Below are positions 1-7,759 of a stretch of DNA of 38,488 nucleotides, in pieces (positions within the stretch are counted from its first letter, which is position 1; each line of letters starts with the position of its first letter). Source of the DNA: an uncultured Bacteroidales bacterium (GTDB lineage Bacteria; Bacteroidota; Bacteroidia; Bacteroidales; F082); assembly GCA_900318085.1 (NCBI GenBank), contig ONJF01000023.1:1-38488 (forward strand), read 5' to 3'. A program made the translations under genes and the position numbers. The notes under the pieces are model-generated. The model saw nothing but the letters and a program-made list of their open reading frames with translations, searched no databases and was not told where the DNA came from.

Positions 1-1
1 T

Positions 2-1486
2 TTCCAGCATATTCCGGGCTTCTATCTGTTTGATGGAACGAGTTTGGCCATTAGCGATGAAGGAGTTGTGTACACGCCTCACTTCATGGGACTTCAGGCT
101 GTTCTTTCCTATTCCACCGACCATGGCGAGTATTTCACCGAGTTAGGAGAGCACCTTCCCCTTGTTGATATTGCTCCAGGCGGCGAAAATCCTCGCCTTT
201 TCAAAGGATATGACAACCATCTGTATTTTGATGGCGGCGGGGAGTACTGGAAGTGCATTCCGGATGCTGATGAAATTACCAATTATGGTAACTATGTCCC
301 TTTGGTTCATGAGGGCAACGACCGCCAGAAATGGAATGTGGTTTCCATCAGTGCTGTGAATTGGCCGAATAATTATTACACTGAAATACAAAGTATTAGG
401 GATTATATCACTCTTGATGGTGTGGACTATAAACTTGTTTGGAAGGAAGATGTGTATGATTCCAAAAGAATTGCAGGTGCGGTTCGTGAAGAGGACAAGA
501 GGGTGTATTTCCGCAGAAAAATAGAACAAAACTATCAAGACGAAGTGCTGCTTTACGATTTCAACTTGACCGTGGGCGACACTGTCAACGTGAATTGGTT
601 TGATCAAAAGTTGGGGGTGTTGGAAGAATCCGAAGTACAAGTAAATGGCAATATGAGACGAATGTTGGGATTGGCAGAGTATTATGAAGATGGCACTATA
701 GGTGAAGTGGAAGAATATTGGATTGAAGGCGTTGGAAGCACTTATGGTTTCTTGAATAGTGGCTATGAAGCGATGGTTGGAGCATACATTCAACTCTTGT
801 GCTATCACGAGAACAGCAACCTGGTTTGGGACAACGAGGAGTTTGAAGATTGCGTGATGAACAGTGATGGTACACTTGCATCGTTTGCTCCCCAAGGGGC
901 GGAGTGGTATTTCCATGTGCTATCGCAAGGGCCGATTACGGAGCCTCCTTTCTATTACCTTAAGAGTGTTGTGACTGGCACGGAAGAAATTCAGGGTCAC
1001 TTGTGCAGCGTTATTGATGGTTATCGATATGTTTATGAGGAGGATGGTGTCGTTTACATGTACAATCATTCAACCGATTCGTTTACGGTGATGTATGATT
1101 TCAATGCCGAAGAGGGTGATACGTGGTATTGCGATATTGAGGAAGGATACACGTGCCTTGTGACGGTTGAGAGCGTTGACAGCGTGACTTGGAACGGTCA
1201 TACTTACCGCACCCAATATGTGACGGGTTATATCCCCGATGAGGGCTTTTTAATCTACGATGGTCGAATCATAGAGGGAATAGGATATGAAAAGGGATTG
1301 TTTCCACATGAATTTGTTTATGACGGCACAGAATATGCATATATGAGATGCTACCTTGAAGATGGTGAATTGCTGTATCACGAAGGCGATTATGATTGCG
1401 ATTATGTGCCTGGCAACCAGCCACAACAACCCCAATTCAGGCTGGCGACACCATTGTCCAAGACGAACAGACGCATATCCTCGTGA
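2..1486 (+). CDS. T9SS-type secreted protein, 5'-truncated by window edge and 3'-end altered
   Basis: The frame is open to the left edge, so the real start and any signal peptide lie outside the window. The visible 494 residues are acidic and rich in Tyr, Trp and Gly, as in secreted Bacteroidales proteins. Two diverged copies of a module of about 150 residues can be seen. Its hallmarks are VYFRR/VYMYN, then LLYDFN/VMYDFN, GDT, a WIEGVG/IEGIG motif, and a closing LLCYHE or MRCYLEDGELLYHEGDYDCDY stretch. The second gene downstream ends in the same module, so the two are paralogues. The frame ends oddly: after a Gln/Pro stretch the last residues (RLATPLSKTNRRISS) are an out-of-frame reading of sequence that matches the second gene in another frame. 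The usual sorting domain is therefore lost from this reading frame. Function is unknown; a cell-surface or secreted role is inferred. Confidence 0.7.
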   Translation, partial: FQHIPGFYLFDGTSLAISDEGVVYTPHFMGLQAVLSYSTDHGEYFTELGEHLPLVDIAPGGENPRLFKGYDNHLYFDGGGEYWKCIPDADEITNYGNYVPLVHEGNDRQKWNVVSISAVNWPNNYYTEIQSIRDYITLDGVDYKLVWKEDVYDSKRIAGAVREEDKRVYFRRKIEQNYQDEVLLYDFNLTVGDTVNVNWFDQKLGVLEESEVQVNGNMRRMLGLAEYYEDGTIGEVEEYWIEGVGSTYGFLNSGYEAMVGAYIQLLCYHENSNLVWDNEEFEDCVMNSDGTLASFAPQGAEWYFHVLSQGPITEPPFYYLKSVVTGTEEIQGHLCSVIDGYRYVYEEDGVVYMYNHSTDSFTVMYDFNAEEGDTWYCDIEEGYTCLVTVESVDSVTWNGHTYRTQYVTGYIPDEGFLIYDGRIIEGIGYEKGLFPHEFVYDGTEYAYMRCYLEDGELLYHEGDYDCDYVPGNQPQQPQFRLATPLSKTNRRISS

Positions 1487-1856
1487 AAATCAACACGCTT
1501 TACGACAAGGGATTGCGCGACGAGGTGACACACGAATATGTCTACGAGCGCGATGGCAAACTATATTGGTGGAACAGGACTTTGGAAGAGTTTACCGTAC
1601 TGTATGACTATGAAGCCGAAGTGGGCGACTCGTGGGAAATCAAGGTCGGCACAAGAGCCCTTGACATGCATGTGGACGCAGTGGAAGAAATCGAATACAC
1701 CTCACCAGTTTCTTCCCCGAAAGGTTGATGGGCGACGGCGACCGAATGCGCGTGGAAGGTATGCGTTGCTATTGGAATGAAGGCGAATTGGTGTTCAAAT
1801 ACGGTGATGAGGACTGCGATGCGATTTATTCGGAGGTACATGGTTTAGAGGAAGGC

Positions 1857-1880
1857 GGCCCTTCGATAGGCTCAGGGACC
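1857..1880 (+). repeat. CTTC...CAGGCTCAGGG linker repeat, copy 1
   Basis: The short repeat ggcccttcgataggctcagg plus gacc lies just before the F-V-F-PNPTNG start of the sorting domain and encodes the Pro-Ser-x-Gly-Ser-Gly linker. The same sequence, with one or two changes, lies at the same position in the other two T9SS tails. The CCCT and AGGG ends are complementary. Confidence 0.6.
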
Positions 1881-1919
1881 TTTGAGGTTTTTCCTAATCC
1901 TACCAACGGTGTTTTGTTT

Positions 1920-1947
1920 GTAGAGACGGTGTGCACACCGTCTCTAC
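1920..1947. repeat. 28-bp GTAGAGACG palindrome, copy 1 (perfect, in coding frame)
   Basis: Arms gtagagacggtgtg and cacaccgtctctac are perfect reverse complements with no loop. The copy lies inside the sorting domain of the degraded T9SS tail and reads through as VETVCTPSL without a stop. Confidence 0.85.
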
Positions 1948-2110
1948 CAGACCAGACCTACCATATCACCAATCTGGTGGGCCAAACCGTCCTTTCAGGC
2001 AATATCATCGCTGATAACCAACAAATTAATGTTTCGTCATTGCCTCAAGGCATGTATTTCATTACCTTTGCAGGCGAAACGCAGAAATTTGTGGTGCGTT
2101 AATCGCGGTC

Positions 2111-2183
2111 TTGTAGGGCTGTCGTACCACGGCAGCCGCACATGGAAAACCAAGGCGGCTGCCACGTTGTGACAGCCCTACAA
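2111..2183. repeat. 73-bp intergenic inverted repeat with TTGTAGGGC ends
   Basis: Left arm 2111-2139 and right arm 2155-2183 pair over 13 outer bases (ttgtagggctgtc) and 9 inner bases (ggcagccgc). A 7-nt internal bubble separates the two helices and the loop is about 15 nt. It fills the gap between two T9SS genes. It could act as a transcript-end hairpin, but no T-run follows, so it is recorded as a dispersed-type palindrome. Confidence 0.7.
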
Positions 2184-2224
2184 ACCGAAACGAATAAATG
2201 AATAATAATCAAAAACATACGACA

Positions 2225-4897
2225 ATGAAAAGATTAGTATTAACTTTAGCGATTTTGGCTGGCTTCGCTCTTGGTGGCGTGGCGCAAAGCCTCCATTACG
2301 ACTTTGAAGACGGCACCCTTCAAGGTTGGACTACCCTCGATGGCGATGGCGACGGCCATTGTTGGGAACCTTCTATTGGCGGTATGGGCCACAATTCCAA
2401 CGGGATGGTGATGGCTTATTCCAAAGACTATGCCACAGGCGATTCCCTTGCACCAAACGAGTATCTCGTTTCTCCACGATTGGTTTTGAGTGAAGACTGG
2501 CCCGTTATCAATTTTTATGCATGTGCTTTGGATGAAATCTACCCTGCCGAGCATTTTGGGGTATCCATCTCAACTACAGTCAACGATGACCCGTTGGCTT
2601 TCACGCTCTTGTCGGAATGGACCATAGCCGCTAAAGATGCGGGAAACCGTCAGGGCAACTGGTACTACTATACCGTTGACCTTTCCGCTTATACCGGTCA
2701 GGAGGTCTATGTCGCTATTCGTCACCACTATTGCTCTGGACAATCTGCCATTTGCGTTGACGACATCACAATTTATGGTACTTTACAGCAAGACGGTTTG
2801 GTCATTTCACCCGATATACTGACTTTTGAAGAGCCTTGGGTGCCACAGACTTTCACCATCAGCAACCAAACCGACGCGGCTGTCACCATTTCATCCATCA
2901 ATGTGGAACCTGATGACAATGTGGTGCTTCTCTCTTATGGAGGTTTGCCCCGTACTTTGCAGCCCAATGCAACCATGAATGTGGAAGTGGAAGTGAACGG
3001 TGTCGGATATAAGGGCTATAACACTTACCATGTCAACATTGCCACTTCGATAGGCAACAGGCAAGTCACCGTTAGGGTCAATGAGGAAGCTTGGGACGAG
3101 GGTTTGTTGTGGATGCCAATGCAAGGACTTACTTTCGATGAAAACTCTCCATTGACTCAGGACTTCTACTTGTATAACACCAACGCCTTGGAGAGCATCA
3201 CAATCTATGAGCTTTACGAAGCCGGCACTGACTATCTTGCGCTGATTCCTTCACACACTCTTCCATATGTAATCCCGCCTCACGAGTCGCTTAATGTATC
3301 CGCTACCTTGGTCAACTTCCCGGAAAATACAACCAATGTCAATATCTATTGCGAAAGCTCTCTGGGTCAAGGAAGTACTCCGTACATACATATTATTGGA
3401 GGACTCACACCTGGCAGCGGCGAATTGGTGATTACGCCTGATACGCTGTGGGTTACGGAAATGTACCAATACCAAAACTCCTTTACTATCTTGAATGTCA
3501 CCGACCATGAAGTTGTCATTTCGGAGGTATATGCAGACGACTCCATCGTAGCAATCAATCATTACGATCCTGCGTATGGATATGTAGACGTTGAAGATAT
3601 TCTGCCCATCACGCTTCAAATGGGAGAAGACATTGTACTTCATACTTACCTTACCAACCTCGTTGAACCTATGGCAAAACGCAGCGAGTACATTGTGGCA
3701 CCGATTCACATTGTTTCCACCGAAGGCGAAGATGAAGTCGTCCTCATGATTGACGAAGCCGCCATTAGTTTTGGGCTGGTCGCATACCTGCCTTTCTATG
3801 GGCTTGATTCATACGAGCCACACCAATTCAGTCTGGTCAATGCGGAATGGTCGCAACCCATCACGATTACCGGAATCGAGGAAGTAGGTACAGATTATCT
3901 TGAAATCACCATCGAAGACTCGCTTCCTGTTACCTTGGAAAACTATGGCGACTATTTGCGAGGCAGCCTAAAATGCAGAGAGCCGTTCCCTTTTCATGCT
4001 TTTGTGTCGACAAGTATCATTGTTCATACTTCCATTGGGGATTTCGGTGCCATCGGTGTTGATATTGACGGCACTATGCTCTTCAGCCCCATTGGTAACG
4101 AATGGTACTACGAAATCGAGAACGAGAATGGCAGCATCACCTACCAATACCTCTATCAGGCGGGCGACACTATTGTCCAAGATGAACCGACACATATCCT
4201 TGTGAAAATCAACACACTTTACGACAAGGATTTGCATCAAGATGTGACGCACGAATATGTCTATGAGCGCGACGGCAAGTTGTATTGGTGGAACAAGACT
4301 TTGGAAGAGTTTACCGTGCTGTATGACTTTGGTGCCCATGAAGGCGACACTTGGGTCACCAAGGTCGGCACGGAAACGCTCACCATGCATGTGGATGCCG
4401 AGGAAATTGTTGAATACGAGGGCAGATTTTATCGAATGTTGCATGTAAGCGACACGGACGACATTTTCAGCGGCGACATCGTATGCGGCATCGGCCACCT
4501 GACGAGTTTCTTCCCCGAAAGGCTGATGGACAACGGTGACGGCATCCGTGTGGAAGGTATGCGCTGCTATTGGGTGGAGAACGAACTGGTCTTCAAATAC
4601 GGCGACGAGGACTGCGATGCGATTTACAGCGACATTCATGGGGTTGAAGAGGAAAGCCCTTCGTCAGGCTCAGGGACCTTTGCGGTTTATCCTAATCCTA
4701 CCAACGGCATCCTCACCATTCATCATTCTGCATTCCGCATTCATCATTCTGCATTCAGAATTACCAACCTCATGGGCCAGACCCTATTGACAGGCCAAAT
4801 CACCGCCGAAAACCAACAAATTAATGTTTCGTCATTGCCGCAAGGCATGTATTTCATTACCTTTGCAGGCGAAACACATAAATTTGTGGTGCGATAA
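2225..4897 (+). CDS. T9SS-secreted multidomain protein with N-terminal choice-of-anchor J-like domain
   Basis: 890 residues, predicted to be secreted and attached to or released from the cell surface by the type IX system. The start at 2225 gives a clean signal peptide (MKRLVLTLAILAGFALGGVAQS); an upstream ATG at 2198 in the same frame would add nine polar residues and cannot be excluded. Residues about 21-190 begin YDFEDGTLQGWTTLDGDGDG and look like the cleaved-adhesin/choice-of-anchor J fold. The middle (about 195-610) resembles several Ig-like or beta-sandwich segments with repeated phrases such as ITIYEL..AGTDYL and ITGIEEVGTDYLEI. The end of the protein holds the same module as the upstream gene (VYERDGKLYWWNKTLEEF to GDEDCDAIY), then the sorting domain (YPNPTNG, GMYFITF, KFVVR). 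The sorting domain contains an in-frame heptamer array that encodes HHSAFRI twice. No catalytic motif was recognised; adhesin or carbohydrate binding is possible. Confidence 0.8.
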   Translation: MKRLVLTLAILAGFALGGVAQSLHYDFEDGTLQGWTTLDGDGDGHCWEPSIGGMGHNSNGMVMAYSKDYATGDSLAPNEYLVSPRLVLSEDWPVINFYACALDEIYPAEHFGVSISTTVNDDPLAFTLLSEWTIAAKDAGNRQGNWYYYTVDLSAYTGQEVYVAIRHHYCSGQSAICVDDITIYGTLQQDGLVISPDILTFEEPWVPQTFTISNQTDAAVTISSINVEPDDNVVLLSYGGLPRTLQPNATMNVEVEVNGVGYKGYNTYHVNIATSIGNRQVTVRVNEEAWDEGLLWMPMQGLTFDENSPLTQDFYLYNTNALESITIYELYEAGTDYLALIPSHTLPYVIPPHESLNVSATLVNFPENTTNVNIYCESSLGQGSTPYIHIIGGLTPGSGELVITPDTLWVTEMYQYQNSFTILNVTDHEVVISEVYADDSIVAINHYDPAYGYVDVEDILPITLQMGEDIVLHTYLTNLVEPMAKRSEYIVAPIHIVSTEGEDEVVLMIDEAAISFGLVAYLPFYGLDSYEPHQFSLVNAEWSQPITITGIEEVGTDYLEITIEDSLPVTLENYGDYLRGSLKCREPFPFHAFVSTSIIVHTSIGDFGAIGVDIDGTMLFSPIGNEWYYEIENENGSITYQYLYQAGDTIVQDEPTHILVKINTLYDKDLHQDVTHEYVYERDGKLYWWNKTLEEFTVLYDFGAHEGDTWVTKVGTETLTMHVDAEEIVEYEGRFYRMLHVSDTDDIFSGDIVCGIGHLTSFFPERLMDNGDGIRVEGMRCYWVENELVFKYGDEDCDAIYSDIHGVEEESPSSGSGTFAVYPNPTNGILTIHHSAFRIHHSAFRITNLMGQTLLTGQITAENQQINVSSLPQGMYFITFAGETHKFVVR
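4655..4678 (+). repeat. CTTC...CAGGCTCAGGG linker repeat, copy 2
   Basis: agcccttcgtcaggctcagg plus gacc encodes the PSSGSGT linker directly in front of the YPNPTNG sorting domain. It has the same position and frame as in the two other T9SS tails. Confidence 0.6.
4717..4758 (+). repeat. Tandem heptamer array CATTCNN x6, inside a coding sequence
   Basis: Six consecutive heptamers: CATTCAT, CATTCTG, CATTCCG, CATTCAT, CATTCTG, CATTCAG. Three heptamers make 21 nt, i.e. seven codons, so the array keeps frame and encodes a repeated HHSAFRI. It sits at the same point of the sorting domain where the other two tails carry the 28-bp palindrome. Confidence 0.8.
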
Positions 4898-4902
4898 TCC
4901 TA

Positions 4903-4961
4903 TAGGGACACACCGCGTGTGTCCGCCAATGCAACCGGCGGACACATGCGATGCGTCCCTA
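4903..4961. repeat. 59-bp intergenic inverted repeat with TAGGGAC ends
   Basis: Arms 4903-4927 and 4937-4961 pair over 25 positions with three differences, all transitions, around a 9-nt loop. It begins six bases after the stop of the second T9SS gene and could serve as its transcript end, but there is no following T-run. The ends resemble those of the 2111-2183 repeat. Confidence 0.7.
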
Positions 4962-5002
4962 CAAATGGCAAACGCACGAACAACATTATACCCATATAAT
5001 CT

Positions 5003-6616
5003 ATGAAAAACCTACGGCTATTTGCTCTTCTTACGCTCCTGCTGTTGGCGGGGAAAATGACCATGGCCCAAACCGACCTCGAAACCTTGATGGCCACACG
5101 TGGGGAGTATTTCTTTTCCCTACCCATACAACAACGAGAGGAGGCTGCACGGATTACCCGTCTTTGTTCCATCGACAAACTGGAAGGCAACCATCTGATT
5201 TGTTATGCCAACGAAGAGCAGTACCGCCGACTCCTTGCCATGGGCTATCAGCCAACGCTGCTCACCCCACCTTCCATGCAGGAGCATTATGCCATGTGGG
5301 ACGGCACGAACCGCGAGGCCTACGACTGGGATGCCTATCCTACCTATGAGGCCTACCAGGACATGATGAAGCATTACGCCGAGGATTATCCTGAACGGTG
5401 CACATACTTCGATTTGGGCACATTGGCGAGCGGACGCAAGCTCATGTTTTGCCGCTTCAACAACGGTGATCCCGATGGCAAGCCCAAGTTCCTCTACACT
5501 TCCACCATCCATGGCGACGAGCTGACAGGCATGATGCTCATGCTGCGTCTCATCGATGAGCTTTGCACCAGCAACGACCCTCGAATCCTCGCACTGCTCG
5601 ACCGCCTCGACATTTTCATCTCGCCCTGTACCAACCCCGACGGCACCTATCACGGAGGCAACAACACCGTCTATGGCGCCCGTCGCAACAATGCCAACGA
5701 TGCCGACCTCAACCGCAACTATCCCGACCTTGCCGAGCAATACCCCTTTACCATGGCGGCGAACTATCATGGCGGATCCGAGGTGCTGAACTATCCGTGG
5801 GACACCTACCAACCGCTGCATCCCGATGACGAATGGTGGCAATTGGTGTGTCATGAATATGCCGACTTGACCCATGAACACGATACCATGTATATGAGCG
5901 GTTTCGACAACGGCATCGTCAACGGTTATGTGTGGTATCCCATCTATGGCAGCCGCCAGGATTACATGAACTATTACCAGCAATGTCGCGAGGTGACCAT
6001 CGAGTGCTCCATCCCCTATACACCGAATCCGTCGACGATGCCCATGTATTGGACTTATAACCATGAGAGCATGTTGCGTTACTTGGAACAATGTCTTTAT
6101 GGGATTCACGGTAGGGTGACGGATTCGGTGACAGGTGCGCCTTTGGAGGCAGAGGTCACCATTCTCACCCACGATCATCACGGTTCTGCCGTCAGCAGTC
6201 ATTTGCCTGTTGGCGACTACCACCGTCCCATCAAGGGCGGCACCTACGAGGTGACGTATTCTTGCGAGGGCTATTACCCCAAGACCCTCACCTTGACGGT
6301 GGCAGACTGGGAGACCTTGGTGCAGGATGTGCAATTGGTACCGGAAGGGTATGGGATTGAAGAAGGCGATCCTTCAACAGGCTCAGGGGCTGCATTTACG
6401 GTTTATCCTAATCCTACCAATGGCGTTTTGTTTGTAGAGACGGTGTGCACACCGTCTCTACCAGACCAATTCTATCGTATCAACAACCTTATGGGTCAAA
6501 CTGTAATAGCAGGTCAAATCACCGCCGAAAACCAACAAATTAATGTGTCGTCATTGCCTCAAGGCATGTATTTCATCACCTTTGCAGGCGAAACGCGGAA
6601 ATTTGTGGTGCGGTAA
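5003..6616 (+). CDS. T9SS-secreted M14-family zinc carboxypeptidase
   Basis: 537 residues. MKNLRLFALLTLLLLAGKMTMA is a signal peptide. Residues about 115-365 form an M14 carboxypeptidase domain. The zinc ligands are His170 and Glu173 (TIHGDELTG) and His256 (ANYHGGSEVLNYPWD). Substrate-binding Asn-Arg is at 237-238 (DLNRNYP), and the catalytic Glu334 lies in VTIECSIPY. Next comes a CarboxypepD_reg-like beta domain (about 367-450, GIHGRVTDSVTGAPLEAEVTI), as in carboxypeptidase D/M types, and a C-terminal T9SS sorting domain (YPNPTNG ... GMYFITFAGETRKFVVR). It should remove C-terminal residues from peptides outside the cell. The sorting domain holds one linker repeat and one perfect 28-bp palindrome in frame. 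It lies downstream of the two other T9SS genes and is followed by a hairpin. Confidence 0.9.
   Translation: MKNLRLFALLTLLLLAGKMTMAQTDLETLMATRGEYFFSLPIQQREEAARITRLCSIDKLEGNHLICYANEEQYRRLLAMGYQPTLLTPPSMQEHYAMWDGTNREAYDWDAYPTYEAYQDMMKHYAEDYPERCTYFDLGTLASGRKLMFCRFNNGDPDGKPKFLYTSTIHGDELTGMMLMLRLIDELCTSNDPRILALLDRLDIFISPCTNPDGTYHGGNNTVYGARRNNANDADLNRNYPDLAEQYPFTMAANYHGGSEVLNYPWDTYQPLHPDDEWWQLVCHEYADLTHEHDTMYMSGFDNGIVNGYVWYPIYGSRQDYMNYYQQCREVTIECSIPYTPNPSTMPMYWTYNHESMLRYLEQCLYGIHGRVTDSVTGAPLEAEVTILTHDHHGSAVSSHLPVGDYHRPIKGGTYEVTYSCEGYYPKTLTLTVADWETLVQDVQLVPEGYGIEEGDPSTGSGAAFTVYPNPTNGVLFVETVCTPSLPDQFYRINNLMGQTVIAGQITAENQQINVSSLPQGMYFITFAGETRKFVVR
6368..6390 (+). repeat. CTTC...CAGGCTCAGGG linker repeat, copy 3
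   Basis: gatccttcaacaggctcagg plus ggc encodes the DPSTGSG linker between the beta domain of the carboxypeptidase and its sorting domain. Third copy at the equivalent position. Confidence 0.6.
6434..6461. repeat. 28-bp GTAGAGACG palindrome, copy 2 (perfect, in coding frame)
   Basis: Identical 28-mer to the copy at 1920, in the same place of the sorting domain, directly after the codons for PNPTNGVLF. It is read as VETVCTPSL. Confidence 0.85.
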
Positions 6617-6639
6617 ATGCAGTTTTGAAATTTAATCAT

Positions 6640-6670
6640 GAAAGCCCACTTCGCAATGAGGTGGGCTTTC
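6640..6670 (+). terminator. Hairpin downstream of the M14 carboxypeptidase gene
   Basis: Ten-base arms gaaagcccac and gtgggctttc enclose an 11-nt loop. The hairpin begins 24 bases after the stop. A T-run (ttttttt) lies about 13 bases further on, so it is a plausible but not textbook intrinsic terminator. Confidence 0.55.
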
Positions 6671-6691
6671 CTATGTTGTCAGTTTTTTTAT

Positions 6692-6699
6692 TACTTTTG
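6692..6699 (+). promoter_or_regulatory. -7 box of the trpS promoter
   Basis: TACTTTTG matches the Bacteroidetes TAnnTTTG box and lies about 20 bases before the trpS ATG. It supports the start at 6719 rather than the longer frame that runs through it. Confidence 0.65.
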
Positions 6700-6718
6700 C
6701 ACCCAAATTGAATCAATT

Positions 6719-7714
6719 ATGGCAAAAGACATCGTACTTAGCGGCATCCGCCCCACCGGAAACCTTCACCTCGGTAACTACTACGGCGCCGTGCGTAGCT
6801 TCGTGAAGATGCAGGAAGATTATAATTGCTACTTCTTCATCGCCGACTGGCACTCGTTGACCACGCACCCCAAGCCAGAAAATATACAGCGTTCGGCCCG
6901 CACGATTTTGGCTGAATACCTCGCCTGTGGCATCGATCCTGAAAAGGCCACGATCTATATCCAGAGTGATGTGCCGGAGACCATCGAGTTGTATCTCTAT
7001 TTCAACATGAACGCCTACATTGGTGAGTTGGGTCGCGTGACGACCTTCAAGGAGAAGGCCCGTCAACAGCCTGATAATGTGAATGCAGGCTTGTTTACCT
7101 ATCCCACGCTGATGGCCGCCGACATCCTGCAACATCGTGCCAAATGGGTGCCAGTGGGAAAGGACCAGGAGCAGAACATGGAAATGGCCCGCAAGTGCGC
7201 CCGCCGCTTCAACAATATCTATCAGGTGGAATTCTTCCCCGAGCCCCAGAACTATTACTTCGGTGGCGATGCCATCAAAGTGCCAGGATTGGATGGTAGC
7301 GGCAAGATGGGCAAGAGCGACGGTAACTGCATCTACCTCTTCGAGGACGAGAAGACCATGCGTAAGAAAGTGATGCGCGCTGTCACCGACAGCGGCCCGA
7401 CGGAGCCTAACAGTCCCAAACCGGAGGTCATCCAAAACCTCTTCACGATGATGAACATCGTCAGTGAGCCTGACACGGTGAAATATTTCGACGAGAAGTG
7501 GAACGACTGCTCCATCCGTTATGGCGACATGAAGAAACAACTTGCAGAGGACCTCGAAAAGACGGTCGCTCCCATCCGCGAGCGCATCATAGAATTTTCG
7601 TCCGATACGGAACGCCTTGACCGCATTGCCCGAATGGGCGCTGAAAAGGCACGTGAGAGCGCGTCGAAGACCTTGAATGAGGTAAGGAAGATCATAGGAT
7701 TTAGAACATATTAA
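6719..7714 (+). CDS. trpS: Tryptophan--tRNA ligase
   Basis: 331 residues, the usual length. It is a class Ic aminoacyl-tRNA synthetase that charges tRNA-Trp with tryptophan using ATP. The HIGH-like motif is PTGNLHLGN at residues 12-20 and the KMSKS-like motif is KMGKS at 196-200, preceded by GLDGSG. Other family stretches visible are SDVPETIEL, TYPTLMAADIL and VPVGKDQEQ (here DQ replaces the common DQ/H variant). The start was set at 6719 (MAKDIVLSG) because the longer reading from 6638 covers the upstream hairpin and promoter box and adds an unrelated 27-residue extension. It stands alone in front of hflX, from which a 28-bp palindrome separates it. Confidence 0.96.
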   Translation: MAKDIVLSGIRPTGNLHLGNYYGAVRSFVKMQEDYNCYFFIADWHSLTTHPKPENIQRSARTILAEYLACGIDPEKATIYIQSDVPETIELYLYFNMNAYIGELGRVTTFKEKARQQPDNVNAGLFTYPTLMAADILQHRAKWVPVGKDQEQNMEMARKCARRFNNIYQVEFFPEPQNYYFGGDAIKVPGLDGSGKMGKSDGNCIYLFEDEKTMRKKVMRAVTDSGPTEPNSPKPEVIQNLFTMMNIVSEPDTVKYFDEKWNDCSIRYGDMKKQLAEDLEKTVAPIRERIIEFSSDTERLDRIARMGAEKARESASKTLNEVRKIIGFRTY

Positions 7715-7719
7715 TGCTT

Positions 7720-7747
7720 GTAGAGACGCGATTAATCGCGTCTCAAC
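7720..7747. repeat. 28-bp GTAGAGACG palindrome, copy 3 (intergenic)
   Basis: Arms gtagagacgcgatt and aatcgcgtctcaac are complementary with one mismatch near the end. The copy occupies most of the 45-bp gap between trpS and hflX and ends 12 bases before the hflX ATG, so it would lie in the hflX leader or translation-initiation region. Confidence 0.8.
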
Positions 7748-7759
7748 CAACACAACACA

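Larger units (their letters stand above)
1438..2102 (+). pseudogene. Frameshifted, deleted copy of the 3' end of the neighbouring T9SS gene
   Basis: From 1438 the DNA closely matches 4157-4897 of the next gene. It begins QAGDTIVQDEQTHILVKIN in frame 1 and continues through YVYERDGKLYWWN. At about 1699 some 79 bp present in the paralogue (about 4418-4496) are missing. 79 is not a multiple of three, so the reading moves from the frame ending at 1728 to the frame 1725-2102. That last frame encodes MRCYW..ELVFKYGDEDCDAIYSE and a complete T9SS type A sorting domain (PNPTNG, GMYFITFAGETQKFVVR). Three reading frames are thus needed for one protein tail. It is either a decaying recombination product fused to the upstream gene or a collapsed-repeat assembly error. 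The sorting domain carries a 28-bp palindrome in frame. Confidence 0.7.

Noticed and set aside
4717-4758. Possible CRISPR-like array
   Set aside because: The units are 7 bp in direct tandem with no spacers; no cas genes in the window.
5120-6334. Minus-strand open frame of 404 codons opposite the M14 carboxypeptidase
   Set aside because: The plus strand carries a full zinc-peptidase active site; the antisense product is a Val/Ile/His-rich shadow.
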